A DNA stretch of 64,000 bases, taken from Drosophila pseudoobscura (Eukaryota > Arthropoda > Insecta > Diptera > Drosophilidae). Location: assembly GCF_009870125.1 (NCBI RefSeq), contig NC_046681.1, forward strand, positions 30,216,001-30,280,000. Reading direction: 5' to 3'. The notes below the pieces were generated by a model. It saw nothing but the letters and a program-made list of their open reading frames with translations. It ran no database searches and was not told the DNA's origin. Of this stretch, positions 24,261 through 35,823 are shown piece by piece. Position 1 is the first letter of the stretch; each line of letters opens with the position of its first letter. Both the position numbers and the translations under genes were made by a program.

Positions 24261-24794
24261 GCACCCAGGTTACTCACGGCCACGGCTCCAGTGGTTCGGG
24301 CCCTACTGGTCCGTTGTAATGGAAAACTGAGTTAAATTACCTTCTCCGATAGGTGTATGATGATATTTTTGGATTCTTTATTTATAAAAATCTACAGGAT
24401 CGACGGTCTTGAATGCACTGTTGTATGTGGTACAGTAGTGGTAGTGTCTGTTGTTGCACATTAATTGATAATATCGCTACGAACAGCGAAAACTCATATG
24501 TATGTACATATACCTGTATATCTGTATATACAGGGCTTATTTAACCAATTGCTTACGATATAGATGCGCTCCTCTGAGAGGAGGCTGAATATGTTGCCAC
24601 AGATTTCCGTTTATACAAGTTTCAGTTTCGTTTTTGCCTTTGCTTTTCTTCAAATATCACACCAGTAGCCAGCACCCCACAAATCTCTGGATCGAAAGAA
24701 AACATAAAAGCAGAACTGCGACTAAAAGAGAGCAAGGAGAGAGCAAGGAAAGAGTAAGGAGAGAGTGCGGAGAGCGGGTGAAATGATAATTGCA

Positions 24795-25830
24795 TTTATT
24801 TTGGCATTGATAAATGTAGTCGGTATAAAATTAAACTAAACAATTACTAAATTAAAATGTAATAATCACAAATACGCCGTAAACTGTACAACAAATTCTG
24901 ATCTGTTACTGATCTGTCCCGATCCCCCCGATCTGGTGCCCCGTAATATTGCTCTATATGCCCCCAGAAATCCCCCCCCCCCCCCCAACCCATGCCCACA
25001 CCCATACACTTTACTGCACTGCAATGCACTCTTTTGTATCACAAGGGAATGATAATGTATCCGTTTGTTTCTTGTATCCGTTTGAGGGGACAACTTCTGT
25101 CCAAGAACTTAGTTTCTAAAAGTAGCCAAAGGGGGTTCCCGGAAGGAGGAGAGGAGGGATACAACGTAGGGAAGGACGGAGTGAAGAACGTTGGGAGTAG
25201 GTTCGGTTTCTGCTCTGAAAGTATCTGTATCTATCTATCGGGTTTCTACAAGAGGTGTGTTTTTCAATCTACACTTAAGTTCAGACTCTTTTCAGCTTTT
25301 GGTCACAAGAATACTCTGCTTTCAATGCAGGAGGAGAGGGTTTCCGTGCTCGTGCACGTGTACGTGTACGTGTACGGGGGGAACCACTACGTGGGCAAGC
25401 CTATATATAGATCGGTATGTAGAATATAGTATCTATATCTACGCCTATGTCTCTATGTAAATTTAAATTCCGTTTTGTTTTCCTTTCTGTGTAGTTCTGA
25501 ATGTTTTGGTATGCAGAACAGAGCTACAGCTACACTATCTATGTATCTATCGGGTGTCTCATCTATAGATATATAATTAGAACCGTGTTGTAGTTGTAGT
25601 TGTTTTTGTATAATACCCTCTGGCGGTAAATGTATCTATCTATGTATCTGTCTGTGTGTGTGTGTGTGTGTGTGTGGTGTATAAACGTACAAAGCCTGAA
25701 GGGAGGAGAGAAATTGAATATCTACAATGATCCCTGATCACTTTACGCCTTTTTACATACAGTCCTGGGCTCGTCAATAGTTGGTATCTAACAGATGAAC
25801 TAGAGATACGGGCCACAGGTGCAGATCCGC
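24795..25830 (-). other. Likely 3' untranslated region of Atet
   Basis: About 1 kb downstream of the Atet stop codon on the minus strand. It ends at or near an AATAAA signal (minus strand, 24795-24800). The sequence contains a 15-C run, ACGTGT repeats near 25355-25376 and many GATA/TATC-type tetramers. No open frame looks coding. The exact poly(A) site cannot be fixed from sequence alone. Confidence 0.45.
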
Positions 25831-28800
25831 TTAGCGGATCATGTGCAGCTTCCACCGCAGCACGAAGTATGCGATGATGCGGAGGGCAAAGAATATCCCC
25901 GTCAGGGCCACGGCATCCACCCAGAAGTGGGCATTGTCCATGGACATCTCCTCGAGGAACTTCTTGGGCACTCGGTAATGGCAGTACATTTGGTTGCACT
26001 GCAGCTTGGCGCGGTCCATGCCATAGATGGCCACCATGGCGCCTGAAAGGAGATTTTCCTCTATTATAGGCGACTCTCGACAGGAGGGCGTGGGGTCACT
26101 GCTTACCCTCAAATCCGTAGCGCACATAACTGACGTACGTGACCCACTGCAGGTAGCCCGGGATGGTGTCGAAGTTGACGAAGAACCCGGAGAACAGTAT
26201 CGTGGGGATGGTGGTGACGGGCCCGAGGAACACCCCCGTCTCGATGTTCATCCCGGCGCCGATGAGCAGCCCCAGCGACTGGGCCACGAGGGAATTGAGC
26301 ACCTGGATGAGGACGAACATGGAGACGCGGTTCCACTCCATCGGCTGGGATGTCAGGTAGTACACCACCAGGACATAGACGCTTGAAAAGACTATCTGGC
26401 AATGGAACGGGAGAGATGGATCTTTTTGAAAACTGCGAACCGAAGAGGACTGTAGATTGAAGACTCACCTGGAAGGGCATGTCCGCTATCGTCTTGGCAA
26501 AGTAGAACGCCTTGAGAGAGTACCAATAGTTGAGATGCTCCCGCACGAACACGGACATTTCAGTGGGAACTGGGGATCGGAGAACATAAATAATACGTCA
26601 GCATTGCGGTCATTGCAGTGCATTGCAGTGCATTGCAGGAGCCTCGAGGATATGGACACTTACATGTCAAAATGGTGGGCATCATGGCCGTGAAGGTGGT
26701 AAACAGAGACACGAAGAAGATGCATCCAGCATTGCTCATGATCTTGGAGGCCTCGTTCCCCACATCGTAGTAGATCATCCCGATTATGGCCCCCACAATC
26801 ACGTGCGAGAAGAGGCGCATGTGCGTCAGCATTCTGTCTCGTAGGATGGTGCGGAAGGAGCGCTTCAGGAGGATCCAGAACTGCGTCCAGCCGCTGGTGG
26901 GGAACCCCGTCTTGTTCGGGAGGGTCACCACGCTCTCGTGCGAGTCCAGGAGCGAGGTCATGCATCCGACGACGCCGCCACTGGGCGGCCCCCCGACTGC
27001 ATTGTGGGCGCCGCCGCCCTTGGAGGAGCTGAAGCTGCAGCTGTCGTCGTTGGATTGGGGCATAAGAATGACGGCGCTGCAGTCGGAGTTCTGCGACTGT
27101 TGCGCCTCCAGCTTCGGTGGTTTTAGATCCGCATCGGCTTCGGCCTCGGCTTCCGCATCCAAAGGATTAGAATCTCCTGAGAGGAGGGGGGGCTTCTCAT
27201 CCTCCAGGTGGAGGGTGGCACTCTCCGCGGCCTTGGTGGGCAGGAGCGTGAGGCAGTAGTCCTTGTGGGCGTACTTCTTGCACGCCCCGCCCTTGACGGC
27301 CTGCACGAGCTTCGGCACCGCATCCCCGTACTCCCCGGAGGCCACTTCCAGGACGTAGTCCGCGGGATTGTGGTACGAGGGGCACTCGAACCCGAGGGAG
27401 GACAGATACGGCACCAGGCCCCGCACACGGCCCTCGTAGACGCACTGCCCCTGGGCCAGCAGGTACAGATGGTCGAACTTCTCGAAGAGACGCGCCGACG
27501 GCTGGTGGATGGTGCAGACGATGGTGCGCCCGCCGCGGGCCAGCGATCGGAGCAGCGAGATCAGCTGGAAGCAGGTGGAGCTGTCCAGCCCGGAGGTGGG
27601 TTCGTCGAAGAACATCACCGGGGGATTGTTGACGAGCTCCAGAGCGATGGAAAGCCGCTTCCTCTGCCCTCCCGACAGGTTGCAGGTGAGCGTATGCACC
27701 GACTCCTTGAGGCCGATGGTCTCGAGGATCTCCTCCACGACCACCCGCTTGGCGTAGGATATCATGTGCTTCCCGAGCTTGAGATTTGCGGCCACCATCA
27801 TGGCCTCGCCCACCGTCAGATTGGCGATCAGGACATCGTCCTGCATGATGTAGCAGGAGAGCTTGCGGAATCTGCGGAGGTTCCTCTCCTTGCTGTTGAT
27901 CAGCACCGATCCGGAGAGTTGGGCAGTCCTTGAAGGAGGAGGAAACACGGAAGGAATTAATAAATGTATCTTCCAGGAGCGATGTATCTCAGACTTACTT
28001 GTAGCCCGCCAGGATATTCATCAGCGTGCTTTTCCCTGCCCCCGAGGGACCCATGATCGCGGTGATCTCTCCATTGCGGAACTTTCCCGAGACGCTCTTC
28101 AGGATGGTCTTGCAGCCGCGCCTATGGCCGACGGCCACCGAGTAGGATATATCACAGAACTCAATGTCCACGGGAGGCCGCTGGGGCAGGTGGGAGAGCG
28201 AGATGGTGCCCTTCTTCTGGTCGTTGGAGCTGCTGCTGCCATTGTTCATTACCTTGGGGGCCAGTGCCACGCCCACGCCATTGCACAGGTTGTTCTGCGA
28301 CCTAGAAAACAGTTCAAGCAAAAGGATGGACCAGGATTAGTGGGGGGTTCCATTCAGAGGTCCTTTGGGGTGGGTTACTTAAGCCAGCAGGGAGCTCCGT
28401 CCTCGCACCGCTGCAGGGCGCTCACGCAGCTGCCATTTTTCGTGAGCTTCGTCTGCACAAAGGACATGGAACGCTGCCGCTGCATCTCCTCGAGCGCCCC
28501 CAAGTGGGCGGACCTTCGACGTTCCTCCGGCTTCGCCTCGAAGCTGGAGTTCTGTATGCCACCGCCGCTATCCGCGCTGCTGCAGCGCGTCAGTGTCATT
28601 TCCATGTTCATGTCTCTCTCTTTTGTTCCCTTTCTCTGCCCGTAGACCCTTAGATATGTGCCTCGTTTAGTGGCACATGATGTGGCACCTTCCCTAACGA
28701 CCTGAATGGGGGCAGTCAATCGATCAATCAGCAGCATTTGGCGGCAAGCCACAAGGGGAAATGGAAAGCCCCCACAACCGACGCTGCAAAGGCCAGAGTT

Positions 28801-31800
28801 CGCCACTCGCGTGGGTTTCATTCATGAAACCATCCCCATCCCCATCCCCACAGCTCGGACGAGGGGAGGGGAGGGGGCAGTGGTCTCCGAGCCGAGTGCG
28901 TTTTCATTAGTGTGGGGCTGATGGGCCGACGGCCGATGGCCATTCGATCCGAGTGCAGCGCGGGGGCCAATGCCAATTAACATTACATATCTTTCGGGTG
29001 CAAATTCGTTTAGCCAAACGGGGGGCTGATTGATGGATTGATTGATTGGATTCGGTTAGTAGGATCCCGCCAACAACAGCCAGATACATTCTCCCAGAGA
29101 CGTGTGCGAAAGGTGCACAAAATATTTGTATCTGTATCTGGAAATAGCTGCTTATCACCTCAGCAGCTGCGGAACGAGTACAAAGAACAATAGACGTATC
29201 TCACAGATACGCACGCACGACAACGTCCGCGGCAATCCATCGGGGTGGGGGGGGGGGGGGGGGTCACATAATTCAGGGAATGGCATCCCAGCAATTTGTC
29301 TCTAATTTCGTTGCCGTAAGCGGATTCGAGTCGGTTCAGGCATTAAAATTGAAATGGAAATTGGTTGATCGGCACGGGCGGGAGCGGTTTCCCAATCAGC
29401 TGTTTGGCTGTGAGCCATGCGAGCCCGCTCTCTCTGCTAACTGAGTAAAGATACAGACACAGCCGCGCGAGCGAACACAGCCACAGATACGGATACACGG
29501 GGACAGCTACCACTACCAATAAATAATAAACAATTTCATCGTCATCAACGTTACGACGGGGCTCTTTACTCCGTGCTTTGGCGAATGGTCAATACACTTG
29601 CCAGCTCAGGGCTATATTGCTTTCATTGCTCCCATTGTTTCCAAATGAAGCAGCACAAGCGAATGCTTCAATGGAAATGCCCGTGGAAGCAGTTGGTGAT
29701 CGTTTGCCAGAATCCAGTAACAAAACTCGCAGTGATTGGCGCCTGCGCACACAGTAGACTGCTTGAAACTCGAGACCTATCGTATATCAATAAACCATAT
29801 ACATTGCGTGTGCATGACGCAGAAAATGAATGACGAAACCCACAAACCAGGCACAATTTACATCTCGACTCAAGCACCGCTTCTAAGGGCTATTTCCTGT
29901 TGTTCTATGGATCCCAAAAGACTACTGAATATTTGATTCTCAATAGATACGATCGGATTACCATATACATATGTATGTGTGTGTGTATCTGCCAGCTTGG
30001 ATCCCCTGAAGAACACCTTTTCTTGTTTTTCCCGATCTTGTCCCAAGAAAACATTGGAAATTCGATAAAGCTGCCATGTGGCAAGAGTATCTACAGCTCG
30101 CCTTTGAATCTATATTTTCTTGATTGTTTGGCCTCTTTCGAAGTACGATAAATATGAAGACCCTCCCCCTGCTTGCCGCCCTCTCCTATTCCGCATTTCC
30201 CATCCGCCCATTTCCGAAGCCGAAGCAACTTCAGCTGTATCTGTATCTGTAGCTGTAGCTGTGTCTGCGGTTGTGTATCCATGCGAATGGTTTCCCGCGA
30301 ATATCTCGGTGCTCGTGCACCCAAAGTTGGGTACATTTTAGGTGCGCATGCACTCGCTTGCACTCACTCGTGAGGCGGCGATTCGAGTGAACGAACCCAA
30401 CGAAACGAGCGAGCGAGCAGCTAAAAACTGAACGAAGAACGAAGCAGTTTCTGTGCCTGGGGGAACGGGGGCGCAGGGAGGTGGTGGGAACGCCTTTGCT
30501 TGGTCTTTGGCTTGCGAAATGCACGCGATACTTGCACTTGCAATCGCATTCGAAGAATAAAGAAATAAAGAAAGAGAATGGCAGCCCCTGGGGGTGCATC
30601 ATGAGGGTGCATGGAACATGGCAACTTCCAGGCAGAGACAGAGACAGTGGCAGAGGTGCATGCACCAGCAATGGATATGGATATGCCAGTGCACCAGTGC
30701 AGCCACAGGTCACAGTTCAGAGTCCTCCCAGGCAATTAAGTCGCTCAATTGGATTCGAAATTCAAGAAAGTCACGCAATCCTCCAGCCGGCAACTTGGGA
30801 ACTACACGTATTATCAATCTTAATGCGAGGTAATTGTAACATCGATTGTTGGCCCCCTACTTTAATTGATTGATTGCTGTTCGTAGAGTCCATAAAAGCA
30901 CTACCGCTGCGGCAGCTACTGTTGCCTGCCACAGTTCACATGGTTTTCCGCACGAGTCTCGCATGAACCTTGGTACCATGGAAGAACGCGAGTATGGGAG
31001 AATGGGAATGGGGAGAAGTTACATTGTTTTGTCCGCGCACTGATTAAAGCTGCTAACCGGAAATATCAGCACTTGACTGAGGGATTAGATCATCCATCGC
31101 TTAACGACAATTAAACAGCTCATAAATGCCACACACAGGAAAGACAGAGGCAGACGCAGAGGCAGAGGCAGACTCAGAGGCTACACTGCGGAACACAGCC
31201 TGTGAGAGCGGTTAATCAACGAGAGTCAACGCATTCATTGTGGCTAATAAAAGCATTAATCCCCCGGGGAATCGGTGAATCGGGGAATGAGAGCTGAAAG
31301 CTGATGTCTACCTAAAGATGAGACCACTTGCGGGGCAGCAATGGGTCCCATGGACAACTATTAAGGATATTCGTGGCTGTAGATAGCTGTAAAGGACACT
31401 GTCGAGGAGAAGGCCAATCCAATAGGCAAGCGGATGTGGGCGGCAGGACTGCTTTCCGTTGCCCTCGAAGCGTAGGAGAAGGTCAGTCAATGTATTCCTT
31501 GAGTAGATTCACAGGTTGTAGGGCGTCCCACAGTCTGTCTGACTGGCACACAGTTCCACCAGGCACACTTGCCGCACTTGCCGCACCGTTCCCTCCGCTC
31601 TCTCCATTTCAGTTTTGGCCGCAACTTCGCATTACATAACTGGCGGCAGGGCACAGGTTCACTTGCCAAAAACAAAACAAAAAGTGGCACACACGTAAAA
31701 AGCGACTGCGGAAACACGACTCCACTCCTCCCAGTCCTTCTGCTCCTGCTCCTCCTATTGGGGGCGCATTTTTTTTTTTGTTTTGTCTAATATTCCTATC

Positions 31801-33750
31801 AATATTTAAAGCGAAAATCGGAGACAGCCGGCGCCCCACACAGAGGCAATGTTGCCACAGAACTAAATGCCGCACGGCGTCCGACTGCAGACTACGGCAC
31901 AACTCTGGACAGAAGGCTGTCGTGGCGCGGCGTGGCGTGGCGTGGCGTGGTGTGGTGTGGCGTGGGGGCTTGTTCGATTTTTCCACCAGACCCAAAGGCA
32001 CGCGGCGCCGCGAGGACCGATGTTCTGTTTCTGTTTTCTGCCCTAACATCCGGAATGAGTACTTTTCTAGGGGGAAGAAGTTTGGGAGTTGTGGGAGCGG
32101 AAAGAGGGGATTGTTTGAGGGAAACTCCATCAGAGAAAAGCAGGAATAAGGAACATTTCTTTCGAGAATATCATTCGTAGAGAGTGTCCTTTGTTCGGTA
32201 TTCCAGAGCACACCCAGAAGGACGGGACCCCTTTGTGTATGGCTTTTGCTCTTTAGCGGCATTTCATTCACTGCTGTTGCTGCTGGCGCTGCTGTTGCTG
32301 CTGCTGCCACTTGCCCCTTCGCAGCCCATTCACGGCCCTTCCCCCTGCAGGGCCTGTCCCTCCCTTCCCGTGTGGACACATTTGTGCGTTTGTTTGTGGC
32401 TTATTATTTATGGGGCAGCTAGGAAGGGGCGGGCACTGGGTGCCTCGCATTTAAAGCCCTTTCTCTCTATGGTTTTCCCTAGTCACTTGATTGCTCCGAT
32501 TGTGCCACACATATGGAGGCTGCTGGCGTGTCCTGGAGACAGGACTGGGGACAGGTTGACCTTCCATTTTAATTACATTGTGCAGGGCATTGATTTCCAC
32601 GTGGAAGGTGGCTAGTGGGTCGTGCCTGGGGCTGTGGCTGTGGCTGTGGGTGCATTTTCCACTAGATCTCCTATTAGCATTTTAATTACGCTTCTGCTTC
32701 TGTGCGACGACAGCTCAAGGCTGCTGCTCGTGCAGCTCGTGCAGCTCCCTCCTGCTCAAAGCCTGCTTGCCACCTGCTCGAATGACTTCTGAAGGATTCA
32801 CTCCGCTCCCCCAATCCCCACTTGAGCACAGTCTAAGGAAATGTCTAAGGAATGAATTTTTAAATGAATTTCCACATTTGTGCATAATTCTGTGGCAATG
32901 CTCCACTTGGGTGGGGTGGGGGCGTGGTTGCCACTATTACCTTGCCGACACGCGATTTGTGGAGCCCCGGATGTCGGATGTCGAGGAGGAGCCATCGATT
33001 TTTGAGGCGCTTCCTTCCCTCCTCGCGGCGCACCTTGAATGGCGTGTCTGTTGCCTGTCGCGTGGGTGCGTGGCAAATAGGGATATTACGGAATGTCCCC
33101 AGTCCCAGATCCAGTCAAAGCCAATTTTGAGTCGTGTCCCATAAATGGAGCTCTCTCTCCCCCTAAGGATCATTGCTTCCTGCCCTCTGATTTGTGATTT
33201 GGCTGGACAGCGGTGGGGTCGGTGTGGAGGCGTTATAAATGACCTGTGGCTATGTGATTAAGTTGGACAATGCCATTGTTTCCCCCCCTATGTATCTCGT
33301 GCATTGTTTGTGTTGCATAAAGAGAAGGAATTCCCCCTCGTAATCCTTGGGGAGCACAACCCCCGACTCAAGCATAATCCCAGATAATGCCATTAGAGGG
33401 AATAGAACGAAAAGAGGATAGCTCAGGACTCACCCGTGGTTCGCATTGGTATTGCACTGCTTCAGGTCGTTGGTCATCTTCTGCAGCGGCGTCAGGAGGG
33501 GCACGGGCTCTGCCCTCGGAGTGGAATTGGGATTAGGATTAGTTGTGGGACTCAGGGAGAGCGTTGACAGCGTGGCACTGTTGTTGCTGCTCTTGTAGAG
33601 CACGGCATTTGGCTGTGATGCTGCTGCTGCTGTTGCTGTTGCGGTGATGTCTGTGTCTGTGACTTTCGCTGCTGTTGCTGGCAGTATGACTGCCTTCGTG
33701 GCGGAGCATTTGTCCACCAGGGGCACAATGGAGGCCTGCAGGTCGTCCAT
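25831..33750 (-). CDS. Atet: Atet, ABCG-family half transporter (long N-terminal form, 828 aa)
   Basis: Exons (minus strand): 33434-33750, 27999-28301, 26664-27928, 26469-26569, 26107-26395, 25831-26042. All junctions are GT-AG and in phase, giving 2487 nt including TAA. In order: a Ser/Thr/Ala-rich N-terminus (1-105); the nucleotide-binding domain with Walker [10 protein letters not shown] (about 190-198), Q-loop Gln 236, signature LSGGQ (about 291-295), Walker [13 protein letters not shown] (about 311-322) and H-loop His 348; a low-complexity acidic and Ser-rich linker (about 430-550); then the ABC2 membrane domain from about 553, ending KLHMIR. This is NBD-before-TMD half-transporter order, so it must dimerise. 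Identity rests on overall similarity to Drosophila Atet (about 830 aa in melanogaster), known to load ecdysone into secretory vesicles of the prothoracic gland. The ATG has good context (CACAATGG). An initiator-like TCAGTT lies 36-41 bases upstream. Confidence 0.92.
28379..28783 (-). CDS. Atet: Alternative first exon or in-frame cassette exon of Atet
   Basis: An open stretch ends at donor TTAA|GTAACC (last exon base 28379) and joins the 28301 exon exactly in phase (AA|G), giving ...[12 protein letters not shown]. An acceptor-like CCTTTGCAG precedes 28783. Possible starts are ATG at 28611 ([10 protein letters not shown]; 800-aa protein) or ATG at 28737 with better context (842 aa). From the acceptor to the donor is 405 nt, and the frame is open throughout, so the exon could also be a 135-codon cassette between the 33.4 kb exon and the rest. 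The part after 28611 (Ser, Glu and Arg-rich, then [10 protein letters not shown]) looks coding. The part before is less convincing. I prefer alternative promoter use. Confidence 0.6.
30368..30432 (-). promoter_or_regulatory. Candidate Inr/DPE promoter and short leader exon for the inner Atet form
   Basis: On the minus strand TTCAGTTT matches the fly initiator, with +1 near 30429. CGTTG at +28 to +32 matches the DPE consensus at four of five positions. A donor CGA|GTGAGT follows at 30367 (GT at 30367-30366), so a leader exon of about 62 nt could splice to the acceptor before 28783. Nothing TATA-like was seen. Read by eye only. Confidence 0.3.
31921..31965. repeat. GGCGT/GGTGT pentamer repeat
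   Basis: About eight tandem pentamers inside the Atet 5' intron. Confidence 0.85.
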
Positions 33751-35706
33751 TGTGTGTGTGTGTGTGTGTGTCTGTGTGTTTCAGAACTGAGTATCCGTTC
33801 AGTTCGTGCAACTGCAATTGGCATTCGGTTGCGTCAGCATTTGGCTTTCTTTCTTTCGTGTTTCTATGTGAATATTGATTTGTGATTCCGGATTTGGTTT
33901 TACTTTTTGGTTTTTTGGTTTGTGACTCTCTGGGATTCTCTTGGAATTCTCCTGCCTGCTATTCACGCATCACATTCGTTGCTCGGAATTGGCATCTGCT
34001 GGGAAGTACTACGAATAGGTATCTATTCTCGGGTCCGCTGTGGGCTTCTGTGGCTCTGGCGCTGCGGCAGCTGTAAAGAAAGGGAAATTACTGTAGTCAC
34101 CTCTGGCGCTGATCTCTGTGGCACATAATTTGTGTTGATTGATTGAGCATACACTCAAGCCCAGACAGAGCGGAGGTCCATTCAGTCTTCAGACTCGAGT
34201 GGGCGATTATTACATCACAATTGGGGGACGGACTGGGAGCTGACATTCTTTGGGCACTGGAGGGATGGAGGTCTCTTACAATACGTTTCTCAATAGCAGC
34301 TATTCAGCATGGGTCTATCTCTAATTGCCACACAATGGGGCACAGGCACACGAATAAGAGGAGGCCACAACATGTAAACGATAGGCGATAAATTCAATGT
34401 CAAGCTTTGAGTACACTCTTCTGCCTGCCCCTGCCCCTGCCCCTGCCGCTGGCCCCTAGGGCAGATCAGCTGCTAAAACAGCTGTAGCTGTAGCTGGACT
34501 GTGGGACGTTGCAAGTGGAAATGCACTGCAAACTAGAACTGAAGGCCATCAGACCATTCCACACCACACCACCCGTAAAGCGTGAGCTCGGTTTACCTGC
34601 ACCCAAGACAGAAGCAGGAGCCGAGGAGGATTGTGCAGGTGGCCGGTAGTCCGATAAGATTTCATGCGGCTAACGATGAGTATTCAGCGTGCTGGGAGCA
34701 GCGTATTCGCGTATTCTGGGAGCACTTTGTACGAGCGTGTAGTACGAGGTTTTATTACAGATTTGTTTGGAGCTCGATGGGCTGCGATAAGATAGGCTTT
34801 CTTTGGCTCCCTTACGCGTTAATCGGCGATGTAAGGGACCGGACCGGACCCCTAATCTGCCAATTATTGCTATATATGCTTTACCATCTGTCGACGGATG
34901 AAGGCGGCGGCTTATCGGCGAAAGGCGCCGGCATTTTGCTCAGGCCACGCCGCACAGCTGCAAAAGTTGTCTAATCGGGCAATCGACGGAATCAGCGGAA
35001 GGAGGACCGATGGACTGATGGACTGATGGGTTGATGGACTGACGGGTTGGGGAATTTCGCGGGGTCCAAGAACTCGCAGAAGAGTTCTAGAGAAGTGCGG
35101 ATGGCATGTAGTGTGGAGTGGCGGCGGCGGTTGGATGACCTACGCGAAGAGGTCCTACCCTAACGCCAGTCGATGTAGGTCATGACTGGCAGCCGAAGAA
35201 TCTGCTAGCTGCTGCTGTGACCTATCTTTCGAATGCTCCACTTTGCTCCACTGCGAAAGACACATTCGACCCGCTTTTGCTCCACGGCTGCTCGTTTTAT
35301 TCGTGTGTTAACGAATCGCGGGCGATGGAAACATTTAAAAACATTCATCGCCAGAGAGCAGATTGCGATTCGCAGCACGAGGTCTGTCGGGGGCGCGAGG
35401 GGAGTGCTGCGGGAGCAAGAGAGAGCGCACGCGCTCTCGCCAGATAAAGATAGAGGCGGCAGGAAAACATTAAAAGATACATATGACTTTTCCCCGTAGA
35501 GCGGACTGCTGTGGTTCTGTGGGGCGGTGGTGCGGCGGTGCGGGCGTGTGGAAGGGGAAGCGGTACGACAGCTAACGGCGTGCTATTATTTACCGCCTCC
35601 GGAGTCTACAGAGTTTCGGGGTGGCTTCGACGACAGCGGGAAAGTGCGACTGCAAGAGTTTTGAGGGTTCGGCTCGGAAGAACGGAAGCTAGAGACCTAA
35701 GCCACA

Positions 35707-35823
35707 ATGAGTACCATTCGTTCTCGTATGAGTATGTATATTCAATCACCAGCGACGCAATTTCCGCACCATAAACGCGCACTAGTACTTCAATTTCTAT
35801 TCGAATTTAAATGTAATTCTTGA
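35707..35823 (+). CDS. 38-residue small ORF with strong start context
   Basis: CCACAATG provides a near-ideal fly start context. The frame runs 38 codons (MSTIRSRMSMYIQSPATQ...) to TGA at 35821. It is not repeat-derived and not recognised. It lies on the opposite strand upstream of Atet, where a divergent transcript could arise. Chance is quite possible at this length. Confidence 0.2.
   Translation: MSTIRSRMSMYIQSPATQFPHHKRALVLQFLFEFKCNS

Larger units (their letters stand above)
28784..33433 (-). other. Long 5' intron of Atet
   Basis: No coding exon is recognised here. Contents: a 17-G run (29247-29263), a possible minus-strand promoter at about 30429, GGCGT repeats (31921-31965) and ordinary mixed sequence. 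A minus-strand open frame at about 31609-32379 has no domain resemblance and includes simple-repeat sections. Confidence 0.55.

Noticed and set aside
27208..27933. 241-codon plus-strand frame
   Set aside because: Antisense to the ATP-binding exon of Atet, whose Walker and signature motifs are unmistakable on the minus strand.
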